Assembly (NCBI GenBank): GCA_023957775.1
Contig: JAMLGR010000001.1
Span: 275,272 to 339,271, forward strand
Direction: 5' to 3'
Length of the DNA stretch: 64,000 nucleotides
From: Fimbriimonadaceae bacterium
Lineage (GTDB): Bacteria > Armatimonadota > Fimbriimonadia > Fimbriimonadales > Fimbriimonadaceae
Shown here: piece by piece, positions 9,884 to 17,278 of the stretch
How positions within the stretch are numbered: position 1 is the stretch's first letter
Layout of the letters: every line of letters starts with the position of its first letter
Notes under the pieces: model-generated
What the model was told of the DNA's origin: nothing
The model's database searches: none
The model's input: the letters and a program-made list of their open reading frames with translations, nothing else
Made by a program: the position numbers and the translations under genes

Positions 9884-9959
9884 TGGTAGCCCGGACGGGA
9901 CTCGAACCCGCGACCTCCGCCTTGAAAGGGCGGCATCCTAACCACTAGACGACCGGGCC
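9884..9959 (-). tRNA. tRNA-Glu (anticodon UUC), CCA encoded
   Basis: A complete cloverleaf on the minus strand. The 7-bp acceptor is GGCCCGG paired to CCGGGCT (first pair G-U). The anticodon stem CCGCC/GGCGG encloses loop CTTTCAA with anticodon TTC, and the T arm is GCGGG-TTCGAGT-CCCGT. The genomic 3' end is ACCA, so CCA is encoded. The total of 76 nt is normal. It is a single tRNA gene, separated from the NlpC/P60 gene upstream by a strong terminator. Confidence 0.97.
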
Positions 9960-10020
9960 CAGCAGAGGCTCTATTCTGGCGCATCGGCCGAGTCGAACTC
10001 AAGGAGCCGTCGCCCACAAC

Positions 10021-10053
10021 GCAAAAGGTCCGCCTCCGAGGCGGACCTTTTGC
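10021..10053 (-). terminator. Rho-independent terminator after the LysM/NlpC gene
   Basis: A perfect 16-bp inverted repeat, GCAAAAGGTCCGCCTC and its complement, around a single central base. The flanking A and T tracts (AAAA on one arm, TTTT on the other) make it work in either direction. It lies 23 bp beyond the stop of the NlpC/P60 gene and before the tRNA gene, so it probably insulates the tRNA from read-through. Confidence 0.9.
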
Positions 10054-10075
10054 CAGAGAATCGTGCCGGGCGACT

Positions 10076-11410
10076 CTAGCCTCCGTCCGCCTTGTGCTCC
10101 TCGCTCTTCTCGGCGGCTTTCACGGCGGCCGACTTCGCCGGGGCGGTCTCTTCCTTCTTCGCCGGGGCGGTCTCCTTCTTCGTCTCGGTTGCCGGCTTCG
10201 TCACCGCGACTCGGCGGGCGCCCGCATACCTTCGCTGGTAGTAGCCCTCGTTGATCGAGTCCACCTTCACCTTTCCGCCGCCGCTGCTCGCGTGCACGAA
10301 CTTGCCGTCGCCGATGTAGATGCCGACGTGGTTGATCCGGGTGCCGCGATTGGTTTTGAAGAAGACGAGATCGCCCTTCTTGAGCGACGCCTTGCCCACG
10401 GCCTGACCGACCTTGGCCTGCTCCCCGCTGGTGCGGGGCAAGGCCACGCCGGCCGCCCGGTAGACCTGGCTCGTCAGACCCGAACAGTCTGTGGCCGACC
10501 GCGACGCGGCGCCGTAGCTGTACCGGACGCCCCGGTAGCCGAGCGCCCTCTCGACGATGCCCTTCCCGCTCGTGTTCGCCACGACCAACTTCTTGTTCTT
10601 CGCTCCGGCCGTCGCCGAACTCCTGCTCTTCGTGCTGGTGGTCCGACTGGCCACCTGCGCCGAACTCACGGACTTCAGCAGGTCGCCCCGCACCCATCCC
10701 ACGGTGCCTTTGGGAAACTTAAGCTTGTACCAGGAGCCTTCGCGATCGAGAACGGTGACGCGCGTTCCCCGTCCCACTTGGGTCACCTTGCCGGCGCTGG
10801 TCGAGGGGCCTCGGCGGATGATCACGCTCTCCGCGTTGATGGCCGCATAACGCGAGCGGATCGCGCCGGTGTCCACGGCGTTCTGAATCTTGCCCTTCGG
10901 AACGATCAGTTTCGCACCGATTTGGAGCCGATCCCAGTTCACCTTCGGATTGAGCGCGACCAACTGCTGGCGCGTGATCCCGAGGCGCGAAGCGATCAGC
11001 CAGTCGTTCTCGCCCTTCCGCACCACGTAGGTTCCGGTGGGAGCCGCCGCCGGCTTGGCGGACGCCTGCTTCGGAGCGGCTTGCTTGGGCGGGGCTGCGA
11101 CCGGGCCCGATCCGTTGGGAATGGTCAGCTCGTGGCCGATCTGCAGCTTGAGCCAGTCCACACCCGGGTTCGCCAGGTGGATGTCATGGACCGTGACGCC
11201 GTACTTCTTCGAAATCGTCCAGTCGCTCTCACCGTTGCGGACCACGTGCGTGATCGCCTTGGGAGCTTGCTTGGCCTCCACCACCGGCTTTGCCTGAGGC
11301 GCCGGCTTCTTGGCCGCAGGCTTCTTCGCAGGCTGGTTGGCGTCCGCCAAACCCAGCACAAGTCCACCCGATAAAACTACAGCCCCGAGGGCCAATATCC
11401 CAATGCGCAA
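10076..11410 (-). CDS. Cell-wall hydrolase with two LysM, one SH3b and an NlpC/P60 domain
   Basis: Secreted peptidoglycan endopeptidase, probably cutting stem peptides during growth. Order of parts in 444 aa: signal peptide (1-24), Lys/Ala/Pro linker, LysM at about 53-97 and 125-172, a bacterial SH3 domain at about 185-245, then NlpC/P60 with the catalytic Cys in TDCSGL (about 307) and His in NHVGIYIGDG. A Lys/Glu/Ala-rich tail ends the protein. The start is TTG, chosen because GGAGG lies 6 bp before it. A TTGACA promoter is visible upstream (11485-11514). It sits next to glycan and penicillin-binding protein genes. Confidence 0.93.
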   Translation of the reverse strand: MRIGILALGAVVLSGGLVLGLADANQPAKKPAAKKPAPQAKPVVEAKQAPKAITHVVRNGESDWTISKKYGVTVHDIHLANPGVDWLKLQIGHELTIPNGSGPVAAPPKQAAPKQASAKPAAAPTGTYVVRKGENDWLIASRLGITRQQLVALNPKVNWDRLQIGAKLIVPKGKIQNAVDTGAIRSRYAAINAESVIIRRGPSTSAGKVTQVGRGTRVTVLDREGSWYKLKFPKGTVGWVRGDLLKSVSSAQVASRTTSTKSRSSATAGAKNKKLVVANTSGKGIVERALGYRGVRYSYGAASRSATDCSGLTSQVYRAAGVALPRTSGEQAKVGQAVGKASLKKGDLVFFKTNRGTRINHVGIYIGDGKFVHASSGGGKVKVDSINEGYYQRRYAGARRVAVTKPATETKKETAPAKKEETAPAKSAAVKAAEKSEEHKADGG

Positions 11411-11484
11411 GTCGATCCTCCTTTTTGCCTGGGCTTTCCCTTACGGAGCGAATCGCAACCCACTCCCCGCCGACAGTCTCCGGG

Positions 11485-11514
11485 ACCATACCATTGTCGG
11501 CACGTTCCTGTCAA
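11485..11514 (-). promoter_or_regulatory. Predicted sigma-70-type promoter of the LysM/NlpC gene
   Basis: On the minus strand a perfect -35 box TTGACA (11509-11514) is followed 18 bp later by TATGGT (11485-11490). Transcription would begin near 11478, giving a leader of about 70 nt. This is the clearest two-box promoter in the window. Confidence 0.6.
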
Positions 11515-11520
11515 TGACTG

Positions 11521-11537
11521 TAGTGTCGCTTACACTA
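11521..11537. promoter_or_regulatory. Operator-like palindrome TAGTGT-N5-ACACTA
   Basis: A perfect 6+6 bp inverted repeat with a 5-bp centre (CGCTT), lying 6 bp upstream of the -35 box of the NlpC/P60 gene and about 90 bp upstream of the divergent glycosyltransferase. The position suits a repressor or activator site. The cognate regulator is unknown. Confidence 0.4.
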
Positions 11538-11629
11538 TCGCGAAGCCCGTCCCTGCCCTGTTGTCTCTCTGAAACCAGAGACGATCCGAACCCTGTTCTC
11601 GATGCGCACGGGGTACGATTGCGCCGCCG

Positions 11630-12499
11630 ATGCTCAGTGTCCTCGTCGTGAATTGGAATACGAAGAGCGTGCTCGGCGAGTGCCTGCAATCCCTGAAAAA
11701 ATACGGGCCAGGTTCCCCGTTCGAGGTCTTGGTCCTCGACAACGCCTCCTCGGACGGCAGCGCCGAGATGGTCCGCAGGGACCACCCTTGGGTCCAACTC
11801 GTCGAATCGGTGCGCAACGTCGGCTACGCGGCCGGGAACAACGCCCTCTTCGAGCGGGCGAAAGGCGATCTGTTGCTCACCCTGAACCCCGACACGTCGT
11901 TCGAAGACGACACGCTCGATCGAAGCGTCCACAAGATGGAGGAGCGCCCCGATGTGGCCGTTTTGGCTCCACGCCTCGTCGGGCTCGATGGCAACACCCA
12001 GCGCAGCGTCCGCGGCTTCCCCAGCGCCCTGGGCATCCTCGGCGAGCTGACGGGGCTCGGCAGGGCGTTCCCGAACAGCGTGTTCGGCAGCTACGGGTTG
12101 CCGGCCTTCGACTACGAGGCCGCGTCCCCCGCCCCGCAACCCATGGGCACGTACCTGCTCTTCCGGCGCTCGGCCCTCGAAGCGGTCGGGGACGCCCGGC
12201 GACCGTTCGACGAGCGGTTCCCCATCTTCTTCAACGAAGTCGATCTGCTCAGGCGCCTCGCAGACGAGGGCTTCGCTTGCTGGTACTTTCCCGATCTGCA
12301 TGTGATCCACCACGGCGGAGAAAGCACGCGCCAGGTCCGAAAGAGCATGATCTGGGAATCGCACCGGAGCTTGCTGCGTTACCTGTGGAAGCACCACGGG
12401 GTCTGGTGGAAGGCTCCGGCCTTCGGCCTCCTCGGGCTTGTGGTCTGGGGCGCCGCGCTGGTGCGCGCGCGAGGAGTGCATGCCGGATTTCGACCTTAG
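11630..12499 (+). CDS. Glycosyltransferase family 2
   Basis: GT-A fold sugar transferase, likely for cell-surface polysaccharide. The N-terminus LSVLVVNWNTKSVLGECLQSL, the nucleotide-binding LVLDNASSDGSAEMV and the metal-binding NPDTSFED (about residue 88) are typical; MGTYLLFRRSALEAVG and FNEVDLLRRLADEGF mark the acceptor side. A C-terminal hydrophobic stretch (about 258-276) may hold it to the membrane. Its last 20 bp overlap the next glycosyltransferase gene. TACGAT lies 10 bp before the ATG and no Shine-Dalgarno is seen. Confidence 0.93.
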   Translation: MLSVLVVNWNTKSVLGECLQSLKKYGPGSPFEVLVLDNASSDGSAEMVRRDHPWVQLVESVRNVGYAAGNNALFERAKGDLLLTLNPDTSFEDDTLDRSVHKMEERPDVAVLAPRLVGLDGNTQRSVRGFPSALGILGELTGLGRAFPNSVFGSYGLPAFDYEAASPAPQPMGTYLLFRRSALEAVGDARRPFDERFPIFFNEVDLLRRLADEGFACWYFPDLHVIHHGGESTRQVRKSMIWESHRSLLRYLWKHHGVWWKAPAFGLLGLVVWGAALVRARGVHAGFRP

Positions 12500-13376
12500 C
12501 GTCACGATATGCAGCTGGAACACCGAGGACGACCTTCGCGTGTGCCTCGCCAGCCTTGAGCGCGTGCGCGACGAGGCGGTTTTCGAAGTCCTTGTGGTGG
12601 ACAACAACTCGGAGGACGGCTCGCCCGACATGGTCGAACGGGAGTTTCCCTGGGTCCGGCTCTTCCGTATGGACCGCAACCTGGGCTTCACCGGCGGCCA
12701 GAACCTGGCGATGGCCGAGCGGAAGGGACGCCACGCGTTCCTGCTCAACTCCGACGCCGAGGTCCACCCTGGCGCCCTGCGCACGCTGTTGGGCTATTGC
12801 GAAGCCCATCCCGAGGCCGGCATTCTCGGACCCAAGATCCTGAATCCCGACGGGTCGCTCCAATTGAGCTGTCGCCGCTTCCCCAACCCCGTTGCGGCAC
12901 TGTTCCGGAACACCCTGATCGGCCGCTGGTTTCCGAACAACCGCTTCACCCGGGAGTACCTCATGGCCGATTGGGCGCACGAGACGCCGCGCGAGGTGGA
13001 TTGGGTGTCGGGTGCCGCGCTGTTTGCTTCGGGGGAACTCATCGACGCCATTGGAACGTTCGATCCGGAGTACTACATGTTCTGCGAAGACGTGGACTGG
13101 TGCTTCCGCGCGTGGAAGCACGGCTGGAAGGTCGTCTACGTGCCCGACGCCGTGGTCACCCACGCGATCGGGCGGAGCACGGACAAGGCGCCCAACCGGA
13201 TGATCGGTCGGTTCCACCGTTCGATGCTGCGCTTCTACACGAAGAACATGCTGCCCACGATCGTCCTGCCCCTTCGCCCCTTCGCTTGGCTGGGCGCGGC
13301 GATCGCCCTGGCGGCGCGAGCAGGCAGCTTCATCGTCAAGAACAAAATCGACGAGATTCGGAGGCGCAGAGCTTGA
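12480..13376 (+). CDS. Glycosyltransferase family 2 (rhamnosyltransferase-like)
   Basis: Second GT-A glycosyltransferase of the cluster, 298 aa, clearly related to the preceding one, perhaps by an old duplication. Motifs: LSVTICSWNTEDDLRVCL, VVDNNSEDGSPDMV, LLNSDAEVHPGA (metal-binding), and VSGAALFASGELIDAIGTFD followed by FCEDVDWCFRAWKHGW. The ATG at 12480 overlaps the upstream gene and has GAGGAG just before it, which fixes the start. The end overlaps the TTG of the next gene by 4 bp (TTGA). The three genes are therefore translationally coupled. The sugar donor cannot be told. Confidence 0.92.
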   Translation: MPDFDLSVTICSWNTEDDLRVCLASLERVRDEAVFEVLVVDNNSEDGSPDMVEREFPWVRLFRMDRNLGFTGGQNLAMAERKGRHAFLLNSDAEVHPGALRTLLGYCEAHPEAGILGPKILNPDGSLQLSCRRFPNPVAALFRNTLIGRWFPNNRFTREYLMADWAHETPREVDWVSGAALFASGELIDAIGTFDPEYYMFCEDVDWCFRAWKHGWKVVYVPDAVVTHAIGRSTDKAPNRMIGRFHRSMLRFYTKNMLPTIVLPLRPFAWLGAAIALAARAGSFIVKNKIDEIRRRRA

Positions 13377-15511
13377 CGAAAACTCGGACCCTTCCACCTT
13401 GGCTCTGGCTCGCCGTTCCCCTCTTCTTGGCCCCCTTGCTGGGTGGGCAGGTGGCCGCGGAGCCCCGGCCCCTTCCCGCCGACGCGATCGGCGCCCTTGC
13501 AGCGGCGGTCGGAGGGGACGGCCCAACCACCGCCCACGTGTTCCTCGGGTTAATGGCCGTCCTGGGGCTCTTGGTCGCCCTGATCGGACGAAAGGTGATC
13601 CAGCTGCCCGCGGCGCGTCTCACGTCGGTCCTCCTGCTCTTGGCGGGGGTGCTCCTGGTGACCTCGGCGGGAACCCAGTACCGGGCGTCGACCCTGGCCG
13701 AGCTCGTCGAGTGGGGGTTTTACTTCGCGGCGTTCTTCGCCTCCGTGGCGCTGGCGGGCAGGGGACTGGGCCCACGGGCGCTCCTCGCCGCCTTGGTGGC
13801 GGGATGTGCCTTCCTCAGCCTCAAAGGGCTCGTCGAGTACGGGCAGATGAGGCAGATCGACCCAAGCTGGCGGATCTTTGCGGGCTGGGTCAACGCCAAC
13901 GCGTTGGCGGGCATGCTCCTGCTCGGGCTCCCGCTGGCGATGGCCCTCTCCGTCACGTCCGAGCGACTCGGTCGACTCCTCGCCGGAATCGCCGCGTGTC
14001 TGATCACCCTGGCCCTGCTGTTGACCCAGAGCAAGGGAGGGCTGATCGGGGGAGGCGTCGCGCTCGCGCTCTTCCTCATGCTGGCGCCGCTGCGGTCCGC
14101 GAAAGCGGAGCGCGCGGCCCTTGCCGTTCGTCTCGGCGTACTCCTGGTCGCGATGGTCGCCATGGGAGGACTGCTCATGGCGTCCCAGCGAGGCGGCGGG
14201 GGTGCCACGGCTGGAAAGGCGCCGCAGGGTGCGCTGGCCCGGGTCGTGGACACGTCGGGAACCGAAGCCCAGTCGTTCACGTTCCGGAAGAACCTGTGGC
14301 AAAGCGCCGTGGCGTTGGTGCGAACCAACCCGCTGGGGTACGGGATGGGAACCTACCGCTACCAGTCGGCAAAACCCGGCATCACCCCGCAGACGCACTT
14401 CGCCCATCAGAGTTTCCTCCAACTGGCGGTGGAGGCCAGTCCGATCGCCGCCGTGCTGCTCGTGCTGTTCGGCGTGCTTTGGCTTCGCGAATCCCTCCGC
14501 AAAGATTCCACGCTGCCCGGCCAGACCCGGACGCTGAGGATCGCCGTGGCGGCCGCGCTCGTCGGCTCCGCCGCCCACAGTTGTTTCGACAGCGACCTGT
14601 ACCAGTTCGGCATCGGCTTCGCTTTCTTCGCCCTATTGGGCATCGGCACCGAGCTCTGCTCCGACGCGGTGACGCCCGAGTACCTGGCTCCCCGATGGAA
14701 GGGGATCGGCATCGCCCTGGCGATCGCCCTGGGGGTGGGGGCGATCCTCGCGTCGGCGTCGGAGCTCGCTCTTGGACGGCTGGTGGGGGCCGTGGTCCGT
14801 CGGGACCGATTGGAAGCCCAGAGTGCTCTTTCTACCGCCAAGACTTGGGCCGCGAGCGATGGCGACACGTGGCGCTTCGCGGCGCTGTTGGAGCCCTCGC
14901 CCAAAGAGCGCGTCGCCCTCCTCGAGCGCGCCGCGAGAATCTGCCCCTCGCCCAAGAACGAGCGCGCGCTGGCCGCGGAACTGGTCGCCGACGGCCAAGC
15001 CGACGCGGCGCAAGCGGCCCTGTCCCGGGCGCTCCTGCTCGATCCCAACAATTTGCTGGCCCTGCGCCAACGCATGGAGCTGCGGTTGGAAATCGGGGAT
15101 CGGGCCGGCGCCCACGACGATGCGCGGCGACTGGTCGCCATTGAATCCACTCCGTACTTCACGGTCCGAGCCCTTCCGGAGATCGTGCCGACCGAGACGT
15201 ACGCGGCGCGGCGCGTCCTTGCCCAGGGCGCCCGATCGCCCGCGGAGAAGGTCACGGCGCTGGCACCCGCCGTTGCAGGCGGGCTCGAATACGCCGCGCG
15301 AACGGTCCCCTTCATCACCCAACAGGTCGAGTCTGGGGCCGCCGACCCCTCGCGCATCGACGAGCTTCGCAAGGAGCTCGAAGCCTTTCAAGCGGACGCC
15401 CAGACCCTGGCCGCGCTTTACCGCGAGCTGGGCCGTTCCGACGATGCCGGCGTCGCCGAAACTTCCGTTTCGGCCTTTGGCGAAGCGCTCGCGGGTTTGC
15501 CCAGCAGGTAG
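13373..15511 (+). CDS. O-antigen ligase/polymerase-like membrane protein with C-terminal TPR region
   Basis: A 712-aa protein with about 10-12 hydrophobic segments in residues 8-460. It carries a large extracytoplasmic loop with the Wzy_C/WaaL-type pattern (FRKNLWQSAVALVRTNPLGYG, THFAHQSFLQLAVEASP). A soluble part with TPR-like helices follows (LLDPNNLLALRQRMELRLEIGDRAGA). Such proteins join or polymerise O-antigen or exopolysaccharide on the outer face of the inner membrane. The TTG start shares bases with the upstream stop and has GGAGG 9 bp before it. The last 94 bp overlap the convergent PBP2 gene. Confidence 0.85.
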   Translation: MTKTRTLPPWLWLAVPLFLAPLLGGQVAAEPRPLPADAIGALAAAVGGDGPTTAHVFLGLMAVLGLLVALIGRKVIQLPAARLTSVLLLLAGVLLVTSAGTQYRASTLAELVEWGFYFAAFFASVALAGRGLGPRALLAALVAGCAFLSLKGLVEYGQMRQIDPSWRIFAGWVNANALAGMLLLGLPLAMALSVTSERLGRLLAGIAACLITLALLLTQSKGGLIGGGVALALFLMLAPLRSAKAERAALAVRLGVLLVAMVAMGGLLMASQRGGGGATAGKAPQGALARVVDTSGTEAQSFTFRKNLWQSAVALVRTNPLGYGMGTYRYQSAKPGITPQTHFAHQSFLQLAVEASPIAAVLLVLFGVLWLRESLRKDSTLPGQTRTLRIAVAAALVGSAAHSCFDSDLYQFGIGFAFFALLGIGTELCSDAVTPEYLAPRWKGIGIALAIALGVGAILASASELALGRLVGAVVRRDRLEAQSALSTAKTWAASDGDTWRFAALLEPSPKERVALLERAARICPSPKNERALAAELVADGQADAAQAALSRALLLDPNNLLALRQRMELRLEIGDRAGAHDDARRLVAIESTPYFTVRALPEIVPTETYAARRVLAQGARSPAEKVTALAPAVAGGLEYAARTVPFITQQVESGAADPSRIDELRKELEAFQADAQTLAALYRELGRSDDAGVAETSVSAFGEALAGLPSR

Positions 15512-17262
15512 CGCCTGACGATGTCGCGGGCGAACGGGGCGGCGAAATCGCTGCCGTGTCCCACATTCTCGACGCTGACGCACACGACGATCCGGGGAGC
15601 CTCGAGCGGTGCCAGCCCGACGAACCACGAGTCCGTCATCTGCTGGCCGCGCCGCTCGGCACTTCCCGTCTTGCCTCCCCACTCGATGCCCGGAATCTGA
15701 GCCGCGCGCGCCGTTCCGTCCGAGATCACCAACCCCATGGCGCGCGTCAGCCGGGCCCAGCCGTCCGCGCTGACCCCGTCCACCTCGTGCGCCACCTCCG
15801 GCTGCACCTCGTGGAGCTTCCCATCGTTCCCGGGCTCCTGGCGGGCGCGGAGCAGGTGCGGGCGGTAACCAATCCCTCGGTTGGCCACCACGCTGGCCAG
15901 GAACGCCATCTGAAGGGCCGTCGCCGAAACCTCGCCCTGGCCGATCGCCAAGTTTACCGTGTCCCCCGGGTACCACCGCACGGGGTCGCGCCACCGCGCA
16001 AGCCACTCGTCGGTGGGCACGACCCCGGGCGTCTCGCCGATGAGATCGATGCCGGTCCGGGTCCCCAAGCCGCACAGAAGAGCGGTCTCGCGCATCACAT
16101 CCTTGCCCGCCCGCATGGCCAGATCGGAGAAGTAGGTGTTGCAGGACTTCTCGAAGGCGCGCTCAAAGGTGATCGTCCCATGGTGGCCGAGGCACTTCGA
16201 TCGACGATTGCCCACCTGGTAGTAGCCGGGGCAATAGACGGTGCGGTTCGGGTCGAAAACCCCCGCCCGCATCGCCGCCAAGGTGGTGACGATCTTGAAC
16301 GTCGATCCCGGGGCGTGGTACGTCCCGATCGCCCGATTGATCATCGGATGACCCGGATCGTCGTTGAGCTGCTTCCAGTCCTTTTGGCTGATGCCTCCCT
16401 CGAACATCGCCGCGTCGTAGCTTGGCGAACTCGCCAGGCACAGGACTTCGCCGGTCCGGGGATCGAGGGCGACGATCGCGCCGCGATTTCCTTTGAGGAG
16501 GTCGACCGCCAACCGTTGCAGGTCGTAGTCGATGCTGAGGATCAGTCGTTCGCCCGGAACGGGGCTGTCCCGCCCGACCGTTCGGGTGGGGCGCCGCTTG
16601 GCATCGACTTCGAAACGTTCGCTGCCGGGTTCGCCCATCAGGTACTTCTCGTACACGCGTTCGATCCCGAGTTTCCCGACGTAGGGCGCGGCTTTGAGCT
16701 CCTGGTCCGCCAATCGCTTCACATCGTCGCCGTTGGGCGTCCAGACGTACCCCAGCACATGGGCGAGGCTCAGCGTGTCGGTGTAGGCCCGCATGGGCTG
16801 GGTCGACACCTCGATGCCGGGCAGGTGGGACCCCGCCTCGGCGATCCGCGTGGCCACTTCGATGGAGGCGCCGATGTGGATCGGCGCCGGCAGATACGGG
16901 CGCCACGCGGCGGCCTTCACCTTCTCGCGCAACTGCTCGGGGTCCGTGGCCAGCATGGCGGCAACCTTGTCGATCACCCAGGGGTTCTGCCGGACCACCG
17001 CCGGACGGGCGGAGATCACCACTCGTGGCTCGACGCTCGCCAACACCGTTCCATTGCGGTCGTAGATCAGACCCCGAGGCGCGAGCTGCGATACGGACAC
17101 GCGTTGGAAGTACTGCGCGCGTTCGCTCAAATCCGAGGCGGCGACGACCTGGAGGTACCACAGCCGGATCAGCAGGACCACGAAGGCGGCCAGCAGCAGC
17201 GCGGGAAACAGCCCGTGGCGCGCATCGAGTTCGGGCTCCCTCGGCGCATGGATGACGGACAT
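15418..17262 (-). CDS. mrdA: Penicillin-binding protein 2 (transpeptidase)
   Basis: Class B PBP that crosslinks peptidoglycan during cell elongation. One transmembrane segment lies at about 17-37, then the dimerisation domain (APRGLIYDRNGTVLA). The transpeptidase domain has all three active-site motifs: STFK (in APGSTFKIVTTLAAM), SCN (in EKSCNTYFSDL) and KTG (in WGGKTGSAERR). Its 614 aa fit PBP2. The final 30 or so residues are encoded antisense to the C-terminus of the O-antigen-ligase-like gene and look like a low-complexity tail. The PBP1A gene ends 16 bp upstream, so both PBPs probably share an operon. Confidence 0.93.
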   Translation of the reverse strand: MSVIHAPREPELDARHGLFPALLLAAFVVLLIRLWYLQVVAASDLSERAQYFQRVSVSQLAPRGLIYDRNGTVLASVEPRVVISARPAVVRQNPWVIDKVAAMLATDPEQLREKVKAAAWRPYLPAPIHIGASIEVATRIAEAGSHLPGIEVSTQPMRAYTDTLSLAHVLGYVWTPNGDDVKRLADQELKAAPYVGKLGIERVYEKYLMGEPGSERFEVDAKRRPTRTVGRDSPVPGERLILSIDYDLQRLAVDLLKGNRGAIVALDPRTGEVLCLASSPSYDAAMFEGGISQKDWKQLNDDPGHPMINRAIGTYHAPGSTFKIVTTLAAMRAGVFDPNRTVYCPGYYQVGNRRSKCLGHHGTITFERAFEKSCNTYFSDLAMRAGKDVMRETALLCGLGTRTGIDLIGETPGVVPTDEWLARWRDPVRWYPGDTVNLAIGQGEVSATALQMAFLASVVANRGIGYRPHLLRARQEPGNDGKLHEVQPEVAHEVDGVSADGWARLTRAMGLVISDGTARAAQIPGIEWGGKTGSAERRGQQMTDSWFVGLAPLEAPRIVVCVSVENVGHGSDFAAPFARDIVRRYLLGKPASASPKAETEVSATPASSERPSSR

Positions 17263-17278
17263 CGCTTTGTTCTACGCG

